DNA of 12,994 nucleotides from an uncultured Actinomycetes bacterium (GCA_937888775.1 CALAQT010000238.1:1-12994), one strand, 5' to 3'; positions 5,168 through 12,730 are shown, numbered from the stretch's first letter. Program-made: numbers and translations. Notes: generated by a model from the letters alone, not told the origin.

Positions 5168-6808
5168 CTGTTCGGCACTGCGGTGCAGAGCGACGGCAAG
5201 GTGGTTGCGGTTGGCCAGTCAGGCGTCCAGTCCGGGGCGACCCTGCTGGTCGCAAGATTCACGAGCTCGGGTGCGCTCGATGGATCGTTCGGAAGCGGCG
5301 GTGTCGTGACGAGCCCGGCGATTCCGGGCGCACTGGACACGGGATCGGTCGGTCGCTCCGTGGCCATCCAGCCCGACGGGAAGATCGTCGTTGTCGGTAG
5401 GGTGATCAGCTCCGATGCATCGGCCACCGACAGGATCCTCATCGAGCGCTACAACTCGAACGGCAGTATCGACGCAACCTTCGGTACGAACGGTGCCGTG
5501 ACCGCGCTCGCGACTCGGCTCGGCGACGGCTACGCCGTTGCGCTGCAACCAGACGGCAAGATCATCGCGGCCGGCAGCGCCGATGCCGCCGGAAGTGGGG
5601 GCGTGACGCCGCGCGTGGCGGTGGTGCGGCTGAACTCCAATGGCTCGCTCGATTCTGGCTTTGGCGCTGGTGGGATCGACGTGGTCGACCTCGGCGCCTA
5701 CTCATACGCGCTGGCGGCCGCCGTGCAGGCGGACGGCAAGATCGTGATCAGCGGTTCGCAGGCGCCCGGTCTGCAAGTGCCAAACGCCTTAATCGCGCGC
5801 CTGACCGCCTCCGGCGCGCTCGATCCCACCTTCGCGAGCGGCGGCGCCTATGCGCACCAGTACGCGGTAGGCGCTGCGAGCTCCGCGTTCAACGCGCTCG
5901 CGATCCAGGGCACTGGCGGGATCATCGCCGCCGGTGCTGCGACCAACGGCAACACTGGTGCAGACGCCATCGTGGCTCGCTTCACATCCGGGGGAGCGCC
6001 CGATGGGTCATTCGGCAGCGGAGGCGTGGTCTACGAGACCTCGGCGATGAACACGGGCTCGGCGAACGTTCCCGGCGCGACCGGAGTCGCGCTGGCCCCC
6101 AACGGGGACGTCATCGCCGGGGGCACGGCCGGCGGCCCCGGCTTGGCCGGGGTCGCGGTGTGGGCGTTCAACCCAACGGGCGCGCTTGACACCAGCTTCG
6201 GTGCCGCGGGCTCGACATTAACCGGCTTCGGCCCGATCACGCGCGGGGAAGGGAACGCGCTCACGATCGCAGGCGACGGAAAGATCGTGGTCGCCGGCGA
6301 TACGCAGTCGATCACCGGGACCTACTCCTCGGTGGTGGCGCGCTACAACGGCTTCGCCCCACCGCCACCACCACCGCCGCCGCCACCACCCGCACTCAAG
6401 CTCTCGCTGACAGGCCTCAGCGGCAGCTACAAGACCTCCAGCGTCGCCAAGCATGGGTTGAAGTTCTCAGTGAGCTGCAGCCAAGGCTGCACGTACAGGG
6501 CATCGCTCACGCTGAGCTCCGGCGCCGCTCGGCGGCTTCACATCCTGACGACGTTCACCAAGTGCACCAGGGTCAAGCGCAAGCGGCGTTGCGTCAAGGT
6601 CCGCGGGTATCGCCCGGTCACGATCGCCAGCGGCAAGGGGAGCCTCAGAGCGGCAGGCACAACGTCGATCACGCTGAAGCTGGTGAGGGCCTACGTCAAG
6701 ACACTCGAGCAGCAGCGCAGCGTCGCGGTGACCCTGCAGGTAGCGGCCAGCTCGAGCGTGACCCACAAGCGCCAGACAGTCAAGAAGGGCCTCACGTTCA
6801 AGCGCTGA
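5168..6808 (+). CDS. Delta-60 repeat (TIGR02608) beta-propeller protein with C-terminal beta domain, N-terminus missing
   Basis: The frame encodes seven repeats of about 60 residues of the delta-60 type (DGKIVVAG ... LD.SFG.GG). DGK motifs fall about every 60 residues (positions 4, 65, 124, 184, 365 counted from GTG 5183), with degenerate versions at about 244 (TGG) and 306 (NGD). Seven such units suggest a beta-propeller. An 11-proline linker (6359-6391) precedes a C-terminal beta-rich domain with four cysteines (SCSQGC, TKC, RRC) and a basic end, KKGLTFKR. Homology begins at LFGTAVQSDGK (5168), matching LFGVAVQPNGD of the next gene; the signal peptide and the start are gone, replaced by foreign DNA. 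The first available start, GTG 5183, has no ribosome-binding site. Such proteins are normally exported. The next delta-60 gene starts 18 bases after the stop. Confidence 0.8.
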   Translation: MFGTAVQSDGKVVAVGQSGVQSGATLLVARFTSSGALDGSFGSGGVVTSPAIPGALDTGSVGRSVAIQPDGKIVVVGRVISSDASATDRILIERYNSNGSIDATFGTNGAVTALATRLGDGYAVALQPDGKIIAAGSADAAGSGGVTPRVAVVRLNSNGSLDSGFGAGGIDVVDLGAYSYALAAAVQADGKIVISGSQAPGLQVPNALIARLTASGALDPTFASGGAYAHQYAVGAASSAFNALAIQGTGGIIAAGAATNGNTGADAIVARFTSGGAPDGSFGSGGVVYETSAMNTGSANVPGATGVALAPNGDVIAGGTAGGPGLAGVAVWAFNPTGALDTSFGAAGSTLTGFGPITRGEGNALTIAGDGKIVVAGDTQSITGTYSSVVARYNGFAPPPPPPPPPPPALKLSLTGLSGSYKTSSVAKHGLKFSVSCSQGCTYRASLTLSSGAARRLHILTTFTKCTRVKRKRRCVKVRGYRPVTIASGKGSLRAAGTTSITLKLVRAYVKTLEQQRSVAVTLQVAASSSVTHKRQTVKKGLTFKR

Positions 6809-6813
6809 GAGGC

Positions 6814-6824
6814 GGAAGGAGGGG
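6814..6824 (+). promoter_or_regulatory. Shine-Dalgarno for the second delta-60 gene
   Basis: GGAAGGAGGGG, with core AAGGAGG four bases before GTG 6827, marks GTG as the start. The site lies in the 18-base gap after the previous stop, so the two delta-60 genes were probably cotranscribed. Confidence 0.65.
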
Positions 6825-6826
6825 CA

Positions 6827-7207
6827 GTGTTTCGCCGATGGCATGTAGCCGCGCTCGCTGCGCTTGCGCTGGCGCTCGGACCGGGCGGTGTCGCACGCGC
6901 GGCGGCGCCGGGTACCCTCGACCCGGGCTTCGGTTCTGGTGGCGTCGCCACGCCGGCCGGGGCTGCCCAGCTGTTCGGCGTGGCCGTCCAGCCCAACGGC
7001 GATGCGATCGCCGCCGGGCAATCGACCCTTGGCTCGGCGCTCGTCGAGCGGTTCACGACTGCCGGTCAACCCGATCCTTCGTTCGGTAGCGGCGGGCAAG
7101 CCGCCGGGCCGGCGGGCATCGCTCGGGCCGTGGCGCTCCAGTCCGACGGCAAGGTCGTGGTCGCCGGGACGAGCGGTGGCATGTTCGTCGAGCGGCTGAA
7201 CGCGAAT
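6827..7207 (+). pseudogene. N-terminal fragment of a second delta-60 repeat protein
   Basis: GTG 6827 starts MFRRWHVAALAALALALG, a typical signal peptide with probable cleavage after ARA (near residue 24-26). Mature sequence then begins the delta-60 pattern: GTLDPGFGSGGVA, VQPNGDAIAAG, PDPSFGSGG, LQSDGKVVVAG and VERLNAN. After residue 127 (N, AAT 7205-7207) the expected G.LD..FG does not follow. The DNA switches to the middle of a DUF2723 gene, and the remaining 60 residues to the stop at 7387 are out-of-frame DUF2723 sequence. A complete family member would have several more repeats. It supplies the kind of N-terminus that the preceding delta-60 gene lacks, but the two are distinct paralogues, because they overlap in the LFG.AVQ repeat. 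Confidence 0.75.
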
Positions 7208-8483
7208 CAGCAGACTGTGGGAGCTCGTGAACCGAGCAGACTTCACCACGCACGGCAGCTCGGCTCGGGCCAGCTCAGCGGGATCGCCGGCGGGGAATGG
7301 CCCGAGCTCGGCGAGCTCGCTCGCGCCGATCCGCCGCCACTCCGAGGCGACCGCGACCATCACTATGCCCGCCGCGGTGGCGAATGACGTCCGCGACTAC
7401 CCCGTCATCTTCGGGCGGGAGCTCGGCGTGCTCGCCGTGCTGATCGCCGTCTTCGGCTTGCTCGCCAGTCTGACCTGGCGTCGCAGCGCCGCCTCCTATC
7501 CGCTGCTGATTGCGTTCCTGGCCAACCTGGCCGCCGCCAAGGCGGTGGTCGACTTCGGGGGCTCCTCCGGCGGATTCGACACCGACCTGGTCGACGAGGG
7601 CTTCGTTCTTGGGTGCTATTTCGCGCTCGCTTGCTGGCTTTCGATCGGCGCCGCCGAGCTGGTGGCGATCCCCGGCAGGGGCGCGACCTGGGGGCGTCTG
7701 TCGGACCGCCTCAGGCGGCCGCTCGCCGCGATTGCTCGCGCTCGCCTACTCGTGCCGGTGACCGCGGTCGCTCTCGGAGTCGCGGTCCTGGTGCCGTCCG
7801 TACTCGGGAACTGGTCGGTCGTGCACCGCTCAAGTAAGCCGTTCGCAGACACCTATGCGCAGGCGGTCTTCAGCGAGCTGCCCCCGCATGCCGCCGTGTT
7901 CAGCTTCGGCGCCGAGCTCACCCAGCCGCTAATCTATCGGCAAGTGGTTGACCACCAACGGCCGGATGTCGTGGTCGTCGCCGCCGACGGGCTGGAGTAC
8001 GGCTGGTACCGCCAGCAGCTCAGCCAGCGGCTGGCGATGCGCCTACCGGCCACCACCGGCAAGATGATCGCCGATGCGGCTACCACGATCCGCGCGATTG
8101 CCCGCGTCCGCCCTGTGTACCTCGATCCGCAGGCGGCCCAAACCTTCGCCAGCGTGCTCGGCTACCGACCCGTCGGTCTTTTGGCTCAGCTGGCGCCCGG
8201 TCCCGGCCCAGCATCTGTCAGCGCACCGGGCGTAGTCGAGCAGCGGCTGCTCGACGCCGAGCGCCAGGCCGGCTTTCCCGACCACAACTGGAGCGTGTGG
8301 CCGAACGACTACGTATCCGAGGCGGAGTACGCGACCGCCGCCCTGCACGTTGCCAGGGCCTACTACCAGCATCGCGACTTCACCGGCATGCGCAGCGCGC
8401 TGCTCAACGAGCTGACAATCGAGCCCGGCGATCCAATCGCCGAGAAGGACCTCGCGGAGCTGCAGAGCAGCGGGCACGGTTGA
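7206..8483 (+). pseudogene. DUF2723 membrane glycosyltransferase-like protein, copy B, 5'-truncated
   Basis: In-frame sequence from ATC 7206 (ISRLWELVNRADFT) to TGA 8481-8483 aligns with residues 307-728 of copy A, so the DATE and HDPGYP active-site loops and the first helices are absent. What remains: the variable Ser/Ala loop, helices around VIFGRELGVLAVLIAVFGLL and VLGCYFALACWL, and the entire C-terminal domain (LPPHAAVFSFGAELTQPLIY, DVVVVAADGLEYGWYRQQ, DHNWSVWPND). The first start codon, GTG 7227, has no ribosome-binding site, so a functional product is unlikely. The first 20 bases at the join (7206-7225) are identical to 2755-2774 of copy A, although the two copies otherwise differ clearly. 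GT2 copy B follows seven bases after the stop. Confidence 0.8.
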
Positions 8484-8490
8484 CGGTCTG

Positions 8491-9597
8491 ATGCCGGCTC
8501 CACAGATCAGCGTGTGCATCCTCGCCGGACACGGTGGCGCCACTCTCGACGCGTGCCTCGAGTGCCTGCAGGCACAGTCCTCGCCGCCCTCGTACGAGCT
8601 TCTCGTTGGAGGGAATCTCACCCCGGAGGTTCTGTCAGTGGTCCGCGGCCGGTTCCCCACCGCACACCTGTGCGAAACGGGCGGGCGGCTGCCTGGCGCG
8701 GCGCGCAATCCGCTGATCGAGCGAGCCACGGGAGACCTGCTGCTGTTCCTCGACGACGACGTGACGGCGCCCCCCGACCTCCTCAAACGCCTGTCGCAGA
8801 CGGCGGCCCGACATCCCCAGGCCAGTGTGTTCGGCGGCCCAAACGACACCCCGCCGCACAGCACCCACTTTCAGGTCGTACAAGGGGCCGTGCTGAGCTC
8901 GATCATGGGCGCCGGTCCGGTCAGCCGCAGGTACGGCGCTCGCCATCCCGGCCCCGCCGATGAGCGCTGGTTCACGCTCTGTAACCTGGCCGTTCGCCGA
9001 GACGTCATGCTGCCCTTCGTGAGCCACTTGGTCTGCGCCGAGGAGAACGCGCTGCTCGCGGAGCTGCGCAGACGGGGCGAACGGATGCGCTACGAGCCGG
9101 ATCTGCGGGTCTTCCACGCCCGTCGCCCGCGGCTCTCGTCCTTCGCTGCGCAGATGTTCAAATACGGGCGCGGCCGGGGGGAGCTGCTGGCTCGCCGCCC
9201 GAGTACCTTCCGTGCCGCCTACGTCGTGCCCAGCCTGCTGCTGACGTACCTGGTCGCGCTGCCCCTGATGATCGCTGTGGGTGGGCAGGCGAGCCTCATG
9301 CTGGCGCCGCTCGCACTCTACTGCTGCTTGACGGTCGCCACTGCGCTGCGCGTCGCGTGGACTCTGCGCAGAATCGACGACGCGCCACTCGCCGCCGGGC
9401 TGACCGTGACTGTGCACGCGTGTTACGGCGCTGGGGTGCTCCGCGGCTTGCTCTTGCTGAAGGCCCGGCGCAAACCCGGTGTGGCCGAGTGGATCTCCAC
9501 CAGCTCCGAGCCGGCCGAGACGGTTCGCCTCCCCGGCGAAGCTCGGGGAGCACAGCGACCGCCACCCGGGCGGGAGGCGTATCGGTCAGAAGGATGA
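8491..9597 (+). CDS. GT2 family glycosyltransferase, copy B, complete
   Basis: A 368-residue family 2 glycosyltransferase, inverting by family, transferring sugar from a nucleotide sugar at the cytoplasmic face. Seen: N-terminal ISVCILAGHG (6-15), LPGAARNPLIERATGDLL (67-84), the metal-binding LDDD (87-90), CNLAVRRD (164-171) in the acceptor region, an acidic CAEEN (182-186) at the usual catalytic-base position, and KYGRGRG (224-230) in the place of the R/Q..RW motif. Three hydrophobic segments (about 243-265, 268-290 and 303-324) anchor the C-terminus, followed by a Pro/Arg-rich tail. ATG 8491 follows the DUF2723 stop by seven bases, as in copy A, so the pair is a duplicated cassette. The overall type resembles succinoglycan ExoA-like membrane glycosyltransferases. 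Donor and acceptor are unknown. Confidence 0.85.
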   Translation: MPAPQISVCILAGHGGATLDACLECLQAQSSPPSYELLVGGNLTPEVLSVVRGRFPTAHLCETGGRLPGAARNPLIERATGDLLLFLDDDVTAPPDLLKRLSQTAARHPQASVFGGPNDTPPHSTHFQVVQGAVLSSIMGAGPVSRRYGARHPGPADERWFTLCNLAVRRDVMLPFVSHLVCAEENALLAELRRRGERMRYEPDLRVFHARRPRLSSFAAQMFKYGRGRGELLARRPSTFRAAYVVPSLLLTYLVALPLMIAVGGQASLMLAPLALYCCLTVATALRVAWTLRRIDDAPLAAGLTVTVHACYGAGVLRGLLLLKARRKPGVAEWISTSSEPAETVRLPGEARGAQRPPPGREAYRSEG

Positions 9598-9610
9598 CGG
9601 ACGCACCTAG

Positions 9611-9998
9611 TACCAGAGGGTTGTCGATCCTCCGGGCGCACATGCAGTTCCAGGCCTGGGCGAAGAATCGGGCGCCGCGCTTTGAATTCACTCAACGAGA
9701 TGTGGACACCGGCTGCGAACAACCGCTCGAGCGTCGCGTCCACGCCCTCGTCGAGCACACAGCGCTCGACATCGGCGAAGCTCATTCGGGCCAGTTGAAA
9801 CAGTGGCAGATAGGGGCTTCGCGGGTTCGCGAAGACGGCTCTGCCGAGAGCGTCGAGAAACGCGGCGGGAGCTCGGCGTCGCTCCTGGATGATTCGCTCG
9901 CGGCTTTCGGTCCCGCTCAACGAATGGGCGAAGTAGCCACGCAGCCCGGCCGCGTAGCGACCCGCCTGCACCAGCTCGGAGAATCTATCCGGGATCAA
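9611..9998 (-). pseudogene. N-terminal fragment of a LuxE/phenylacetate-CoA-ligase-like protein
   Basis: TTG 9998, with GGGGAG six bases upstream on the minus strand, starts MIPDRFSELVQAGRYAAGLR. The next 100 residues (AFLDALGRAVFANPRSPYLP, LDEGVDATLERLFAAGVHIS, LSEFKARRPILRPG) resemble the N-terminal part of adenylate-forming proteins related to LuxE acyl-protein synthetase and phenylacetate-CoA ligase found near glycan clusters. After HVRPED (residue 124, about 9627) the frame is lost, but the neighbouring frame gives IDNPLV (to 9611), matching the FDNPL expected next, so there is a frameshift here. Nothing recognisable follows, and the end of GT2 copy B lies just beyond, in convergent orientation. 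The AMP-binding body is missing, so it cannot be active. Confidence 0.55.
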
Positions 9999-10087
9999 GC
10001 GAATCTCCCCGCGCGGCGGGCGGCGATGGCAGCAAAGCGGCTCTCGTCGTGGGCCGGTCCTCGCGGATCGTTGAGAAGCAGTGGTGC
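9995..10087 (-). pseudogene. C-terminal fragment of an unidentified protein, coupled to the LuxE-like gene
   Basis: A minus-strand frame from about 10087 encodes LLLNDPRGPAHDESRFAAIA and ARRAGRFA, then stops at TGA 9997-9995. This stop overlaps the TTG start of the LuxE-like gene (TTGA, 9995-9998), the classic layout of translationally coupled operon genes, which argues that this is the true end of an upstream gene. Its upstream part is gone, replaced at about 10087 by the start of an asparagine synthase gene in another frame. The family is not recognised. Confidence 0.4.
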
Positions 10088-10152
10088 AGCGCCAGCGCGC
10101 GGCGATCGACGGGTCGGCCCGATCTGTTCCAGATGCCCGCTATGCCGCACAC
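10087..10152 (-). pseudogene. Asparagine synthase (glutamine-hydrolysing) N-terminus, first 22 codons only
   Basis: GTG 10152 on the minus strand encodes (M)CGIAGIWNRSGRPVDRRALA. Cys2 followed by GIAGI is the N-terminal nucleophile signature of class II glutamine amidotransferases, as in asparagine synthase (AsnB). The family next requires a block such as HRGPDD; instead the frame continues with HHCFSTIREDRP and no further match. No Shine-Dalgarno site is visible before the GTG. In glycan clusters such enzymes often amidate sugars or peptides, but this stub cannot be active. Confidence 0.6.
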
Positions 10153-10228
10153 CGAGGGGTTAGAGTCCGGGCCGGTGGCATGGATCGGGAAGCTATCGAA
10201 GCCCGCTGCGAGTGCTCGGGTGCCGACG

Positions 10229-11092
10229 ATGGGTGAGCTGACACTGAACGCGGGGCTCACCGCGGCGTCGCTCCAGCGCCGGCGCGCATCGACCGGCGGG
10301 TCAATCGAGCAGCAGCGGCGCCGCGGAGCCTATTGGGATCAGGTCCTGGAGGGATGGGAGTCGACTCCGGCGCACCGGCTCTGGCGTGCCCACAGCGACG
10401 CGATCAACGGACGGTTGCTGCGCCGGTGGCTGCCGTTCGGGACCGGAAGGCTGCTCAAGACAGACCTGTTCGACGAGGCTGTCGGTCCGGGGCCTTATCC
10501 GGAGCTCGCGGCTCGGTGCCGGGACGTGTTCGGCGTCGACATCTCGCCGGCTGTGCTCCGTGCCGCCGCGAATCGATATCCGCGGTTGGAGGCGCAGGTC
10601 GCTGACGTACTGGACCTGCCCTACGAAGACGGCAGCTTCGACGCGATCTTCTCGAACTCGACGCTCGACCACTTCGAATCGCACGCCACCTTGCGGGCCG
10701 GGATCGTCGAGGTCGCACGAACCATCCGGCGCGGCGGAAGCCTCCTGCTGACGCTCGACAACCGCGCCAATCCGGTCGTGGCGGTTCGAACCTCGAGGAT
10801 GTTCTATCCGCTTCATCGGCTGGGGCTGGTGCCGTATTTCGTCGGAGCTACGCACGGTCCTCGCGCGCTCCGGACGCTGCTTCGGGAAGCCGGCTTTGAG
10901 GTGCGGGAGATGACGGCGGTCATGCATTGTCCGCCTCAGCTGGCCGCTGCCCTTCGAGTACGCTCGAGCTGCGACGGGACCGTCGACGAGCACCGGCATC
11001 TTCAGCGCGTGCTGCGCTTCGAGACGCTCGAGCACTGGCCGACCAGCGTGCTGACGGGACATTTCGTCGCGGCTCTGGCGATCAAGCGTTGA
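10229..11092 (+). CDS. Class I SAM-dependent methyltransferase
   Basis: From ATG 10229 the protein is 287 residues; GTG 10220 is an alternative, and the frame is open further upstream but there runs antisense to the asparagine synthase stub. A helical N-terminus (YWDQVLEGWESTPAHRLWRA, 35-54) precedes the Rossmann fold. The first strand reads GRLLKTDLFDEAVGPG (73-88) where most relatives have a Gly-rich GxGxG loop. The acidic residue after strand 2 is in FGVDIS (101-106), with ADVLDLPYEDGSFDAIFSNS (125-144) as motifs II-III and HF..H plus ARTIRRGGSLLLTLDN (163-178) as post-motifs. LVPYFVGATHGPRALRTLL (200-218) and HWPTSVLTGHFVAALA are C-terminal family blocks. The ABC permease gene starts 58 bases downstream, so a shared transcript is likely. 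Substrate is unknown; a sugar or lipid-linked glycan is a guess from context. Confidence 0.75.
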   Translation: MGELTLNAGLTAASLQRRRASTGGSIEQQRRRGAYWDQVLEGWESTPAHRLWRAHSDAINGRLLRRWLPFGTGRLLKTDLFDEAVGPGPYPELAARCRDVFGVDISPAVLRAAANRYPRLEAQVADVLDLPYEDGSFDAIFSNSTLDHFESHATLRAGIVEVARTIRRGGSLLLTLDNRANPVVAVRTSRMFYPLHRLGLVPYFVGATHGPRALRTLLREAGFEVREMTAVMHCPPQLAAALRVRSSCDGTVDEHRHLQRVLRFETLEHWPTSVLTGHFVAALAIKR

Positions 11093-11150
11093 CAAGCGCC
11101 GCGGATCGGGGACGAGCGAGGATCACCTCGCGGCGACGGGGGAGTCGCAT

Positions 11151-12008
11151 ATGATGCCGAGGATCCTTGACTGGAGCCACAGCGAGGGGGAACACGACTC
11201 CACTACGGGGCTACGCCAGCACCGGGGCGATCGGGATCGGTGGACAGCCGCCGTGCCGCTGCTCGCCGACCAGTTACGCGCGCTAACGCTCTCCGACCTG
11301 CGGGCGCGCTACGGCCGCGGTAGATGGCAGCTCGTCAAATGGCTGATCGACCCATTCGCGCTCGTAGGGGTCTACCTCCTGCTCGTGACGTTCATCTTCT
11401 ACCGTCGGCCGCACGCCATCGGCCTCGCCCTGGCCTGCTCGATCATCCCCTTCCAGCTGATGACGATGACCGTGTCCAACAGCCTGAACTCGGTCCAGAT
11501 TCGGCGCTCGATCATCGCCAATATGAGGTTCGCCCGCGACCTACTGCCGATTTCGACCGCTCTCACCGAAACGCTTGGGTTCGCGGCGAGCCTCGTGCTC
11601 TTGGCCCTGACGATGGCCATCTACGGAATTGCTCCGACGGTCAGCATCCTGTGGCTGCCGATCGTCCTGTTCGAGACAGTGCTGATGGGAGTCGCGGTCG
11701 CATATCCGGCCACGCTGATCGGCGTCTGGGCGCCTGACCTCCGGGGGCTGATCCTGAGCCTGGTCCGCGCCGCCTACTTTCTCGCCCCAGGACTCGTGAC
11801 GCTGGCCGAGATCCACGGCACCACCAACACCCTGGTCAGGCTCAATCCCCTCACGGGCCTGATCGAGGCACTGCGTCACGCCGTTCTATACCGCTCCTCG
11901 CCTCCAGCCTGGGAGCTGCTCTATCCGCTTGCCGTATCAGTGCTGCTGCTGCTGATCACGGTGCCGATCTACCGGCGCGAGCAGAACCACTTCGCCAAAC
12001 TGATCTGA
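11151..12008 (+). CDS. ABC-2 type polysaccharide export permease (Wzm/TagG-like)
   Basis: A 285-residue membrane subunit of an ABC exporter, expected to move lipid-linked polysaccharide across the cytoplasmic membrane. ATG 11151 has GGGGGAG six bases upstream. A cytoplasmic N-terminus with LTLSDLRARYGRGRWQLVKW (45-64), the amphipathic lead-in typical of ABC-2 permeases, is followed by about six hydrophobic segments: 67-84, 89-109, 140-160, 166-186, 200-220 and 257-274. LNPLTGLIEALRHAVL (231-246) is the conserved family block before the last helix. The C-terminus is short and basic. The stop overlaps the ATPase start by one base (TGATG, 12006-12010), the usual permease-ATPase coupling. The first 30 residues are poorly conserved in type, so a slightly later start cannot be excluded. 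Confidence 0.85.
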   Translation: MMPRILDWSHSEGEHDSTTGLRQHRGDRDRWTAAVPLLADQLRALTLSDLRARYGRGRWQLVKWLIDPFALVGVYLLLVTFIFYRRPHAIGLALACSIIPFQLMTMTVSNSLNSVQIRRSIIANMRFARDLLPISTALTETLGFAASLVLLALTMAIYGIAPTVSILWLPIVLFETVLMGVAVAYPATLIGVWAPDLRGLILSLVRAAYFLAPGLVTLAEIHGTTNTLVRLNPLTGLIEALRHAVLYRSSPPAWELLYPLAVSVLLLLITVPIYRREQNHFAKLI

Positions 12009-12730
12009 TGCCTGCCGCCGTCGCGCTGCAAGACGTCGGGATCCGCTTTGACCTGGATCGTCAGCTGCGCCCGGTAACACCGGCGATCACCCGGCTGCGC
12101 CGAAAGTGCTCTCATGAATGGGCGCTACGTCACATCAATCTGGCGTTCAACGCCGGCGAGAGCGTGGCTCTGGTGGGTCCGAATGGCGCCGGAAAGACAA
12201 CGTTGCTGCGGACGATCGCAGGAGTGCTCACTCCGGACGAGGGCAACCTCTGCGTCCGCGGGCGGATCGGATCGCTGCTCTCGATCGAGGCCGGCCTGAT
12301 GCCAACGCTCACGGGTCGCGAGAACGCGATGCTCCTGGGTACGCTCTCAGGGCTGCCGAGGACACGGGTGCGTGGCGCGCTGGCGGAGATCGAGCGGGTG
12401 AGTGGATTGGGCGCCGCGTTCGATCATCCTGTTTCCACCTATTCCCAGGGCATGATGGCCCGGCTGGGTTTTGCTGTAGTCGAGCAGGCCGATCCGGATG
12501 TGCTGCTGCTCGATGAGGTTCACGAGGCGATCGACGAGTCCTTCCGGACCGAGCTCGAGCTGCGAGTGGGTCAGATCCGGCGCCGAGGCGGGATCATCAT
12601 CGCCGCCGGCCACGATCATCTGATGTTGGGCCGGCTGTGCGATCAGACGATCATGCTCGATCACGACGGGCCGCGCAGAGCGGGGAGGCTCGGGCCCCGA
12701 ATGCGGCCGGGTCTTGAGGTCAACGCGTGA
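12008..12730 (+). CDS. ABC exporter ATPase (Wzt/TagH-like), short form
   Basis: A 240-residue nucleotide-binding subunit that powers the adjacent permease. Visible motifs: Walker A GPNGAGKTT (57-65); a Q-loop region replaced by IGSLLSIEAGLMPTLTGREN (87-106), typical of the polysaccharide/teichoic acid export subfamily; ABC signature variant YSQGMMARLGF (145-155), where relatives usually have YSSGMYARL; Walker B VLLLDE (165-170), with catalytic Glu170, then VHEAIDESF where relatives have a VLAVGDE-type D-loop; and H-loop His202 in AAGHD. The N-terminal RFDLDRQ and WALRHINLAF are standard for the subfamily. The protein ends soon after the H-loop and lacks the C-terminal carbohydrate-binding domain of long Wzt proteins. 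ATG 12008 overlaps the permease stop. Confidence 0.85.
   Translation: MPAAVALQDVGIRFDLDRQLRPVTPAITRLRRKCSHEWALRHINLAFNAGESVALVGPNGAGKTTLLRTIAGVLTPDEGNLCVRGRIGSLLSIEAGLMPTLTGRENAMLLGTLSGLPRTRVRGALAEIERVSGLGAAFDHPVSTYSQGMMARLGFAVVEQADPDVLLLDEVHEAIDESFRTELELRVGQIRRRGGIIIAAGHDHLMLGRLCDQTIMLDHDGPRRAGRLGPRMRPGLEVNA

Noticed and set aside
7208..7387. Last 60 residues of the delta-60 copy B frame
   Set aside because: They are DUF2723 sequence read out of frame; no delta-60 pattern remains after LNAN.
9529..9551. Hairpin CTCCCCG/CGGGGAG near the end of GT2 copy B as a terminator
   Set aside because: It is inside the coding sequence and has no following T run.
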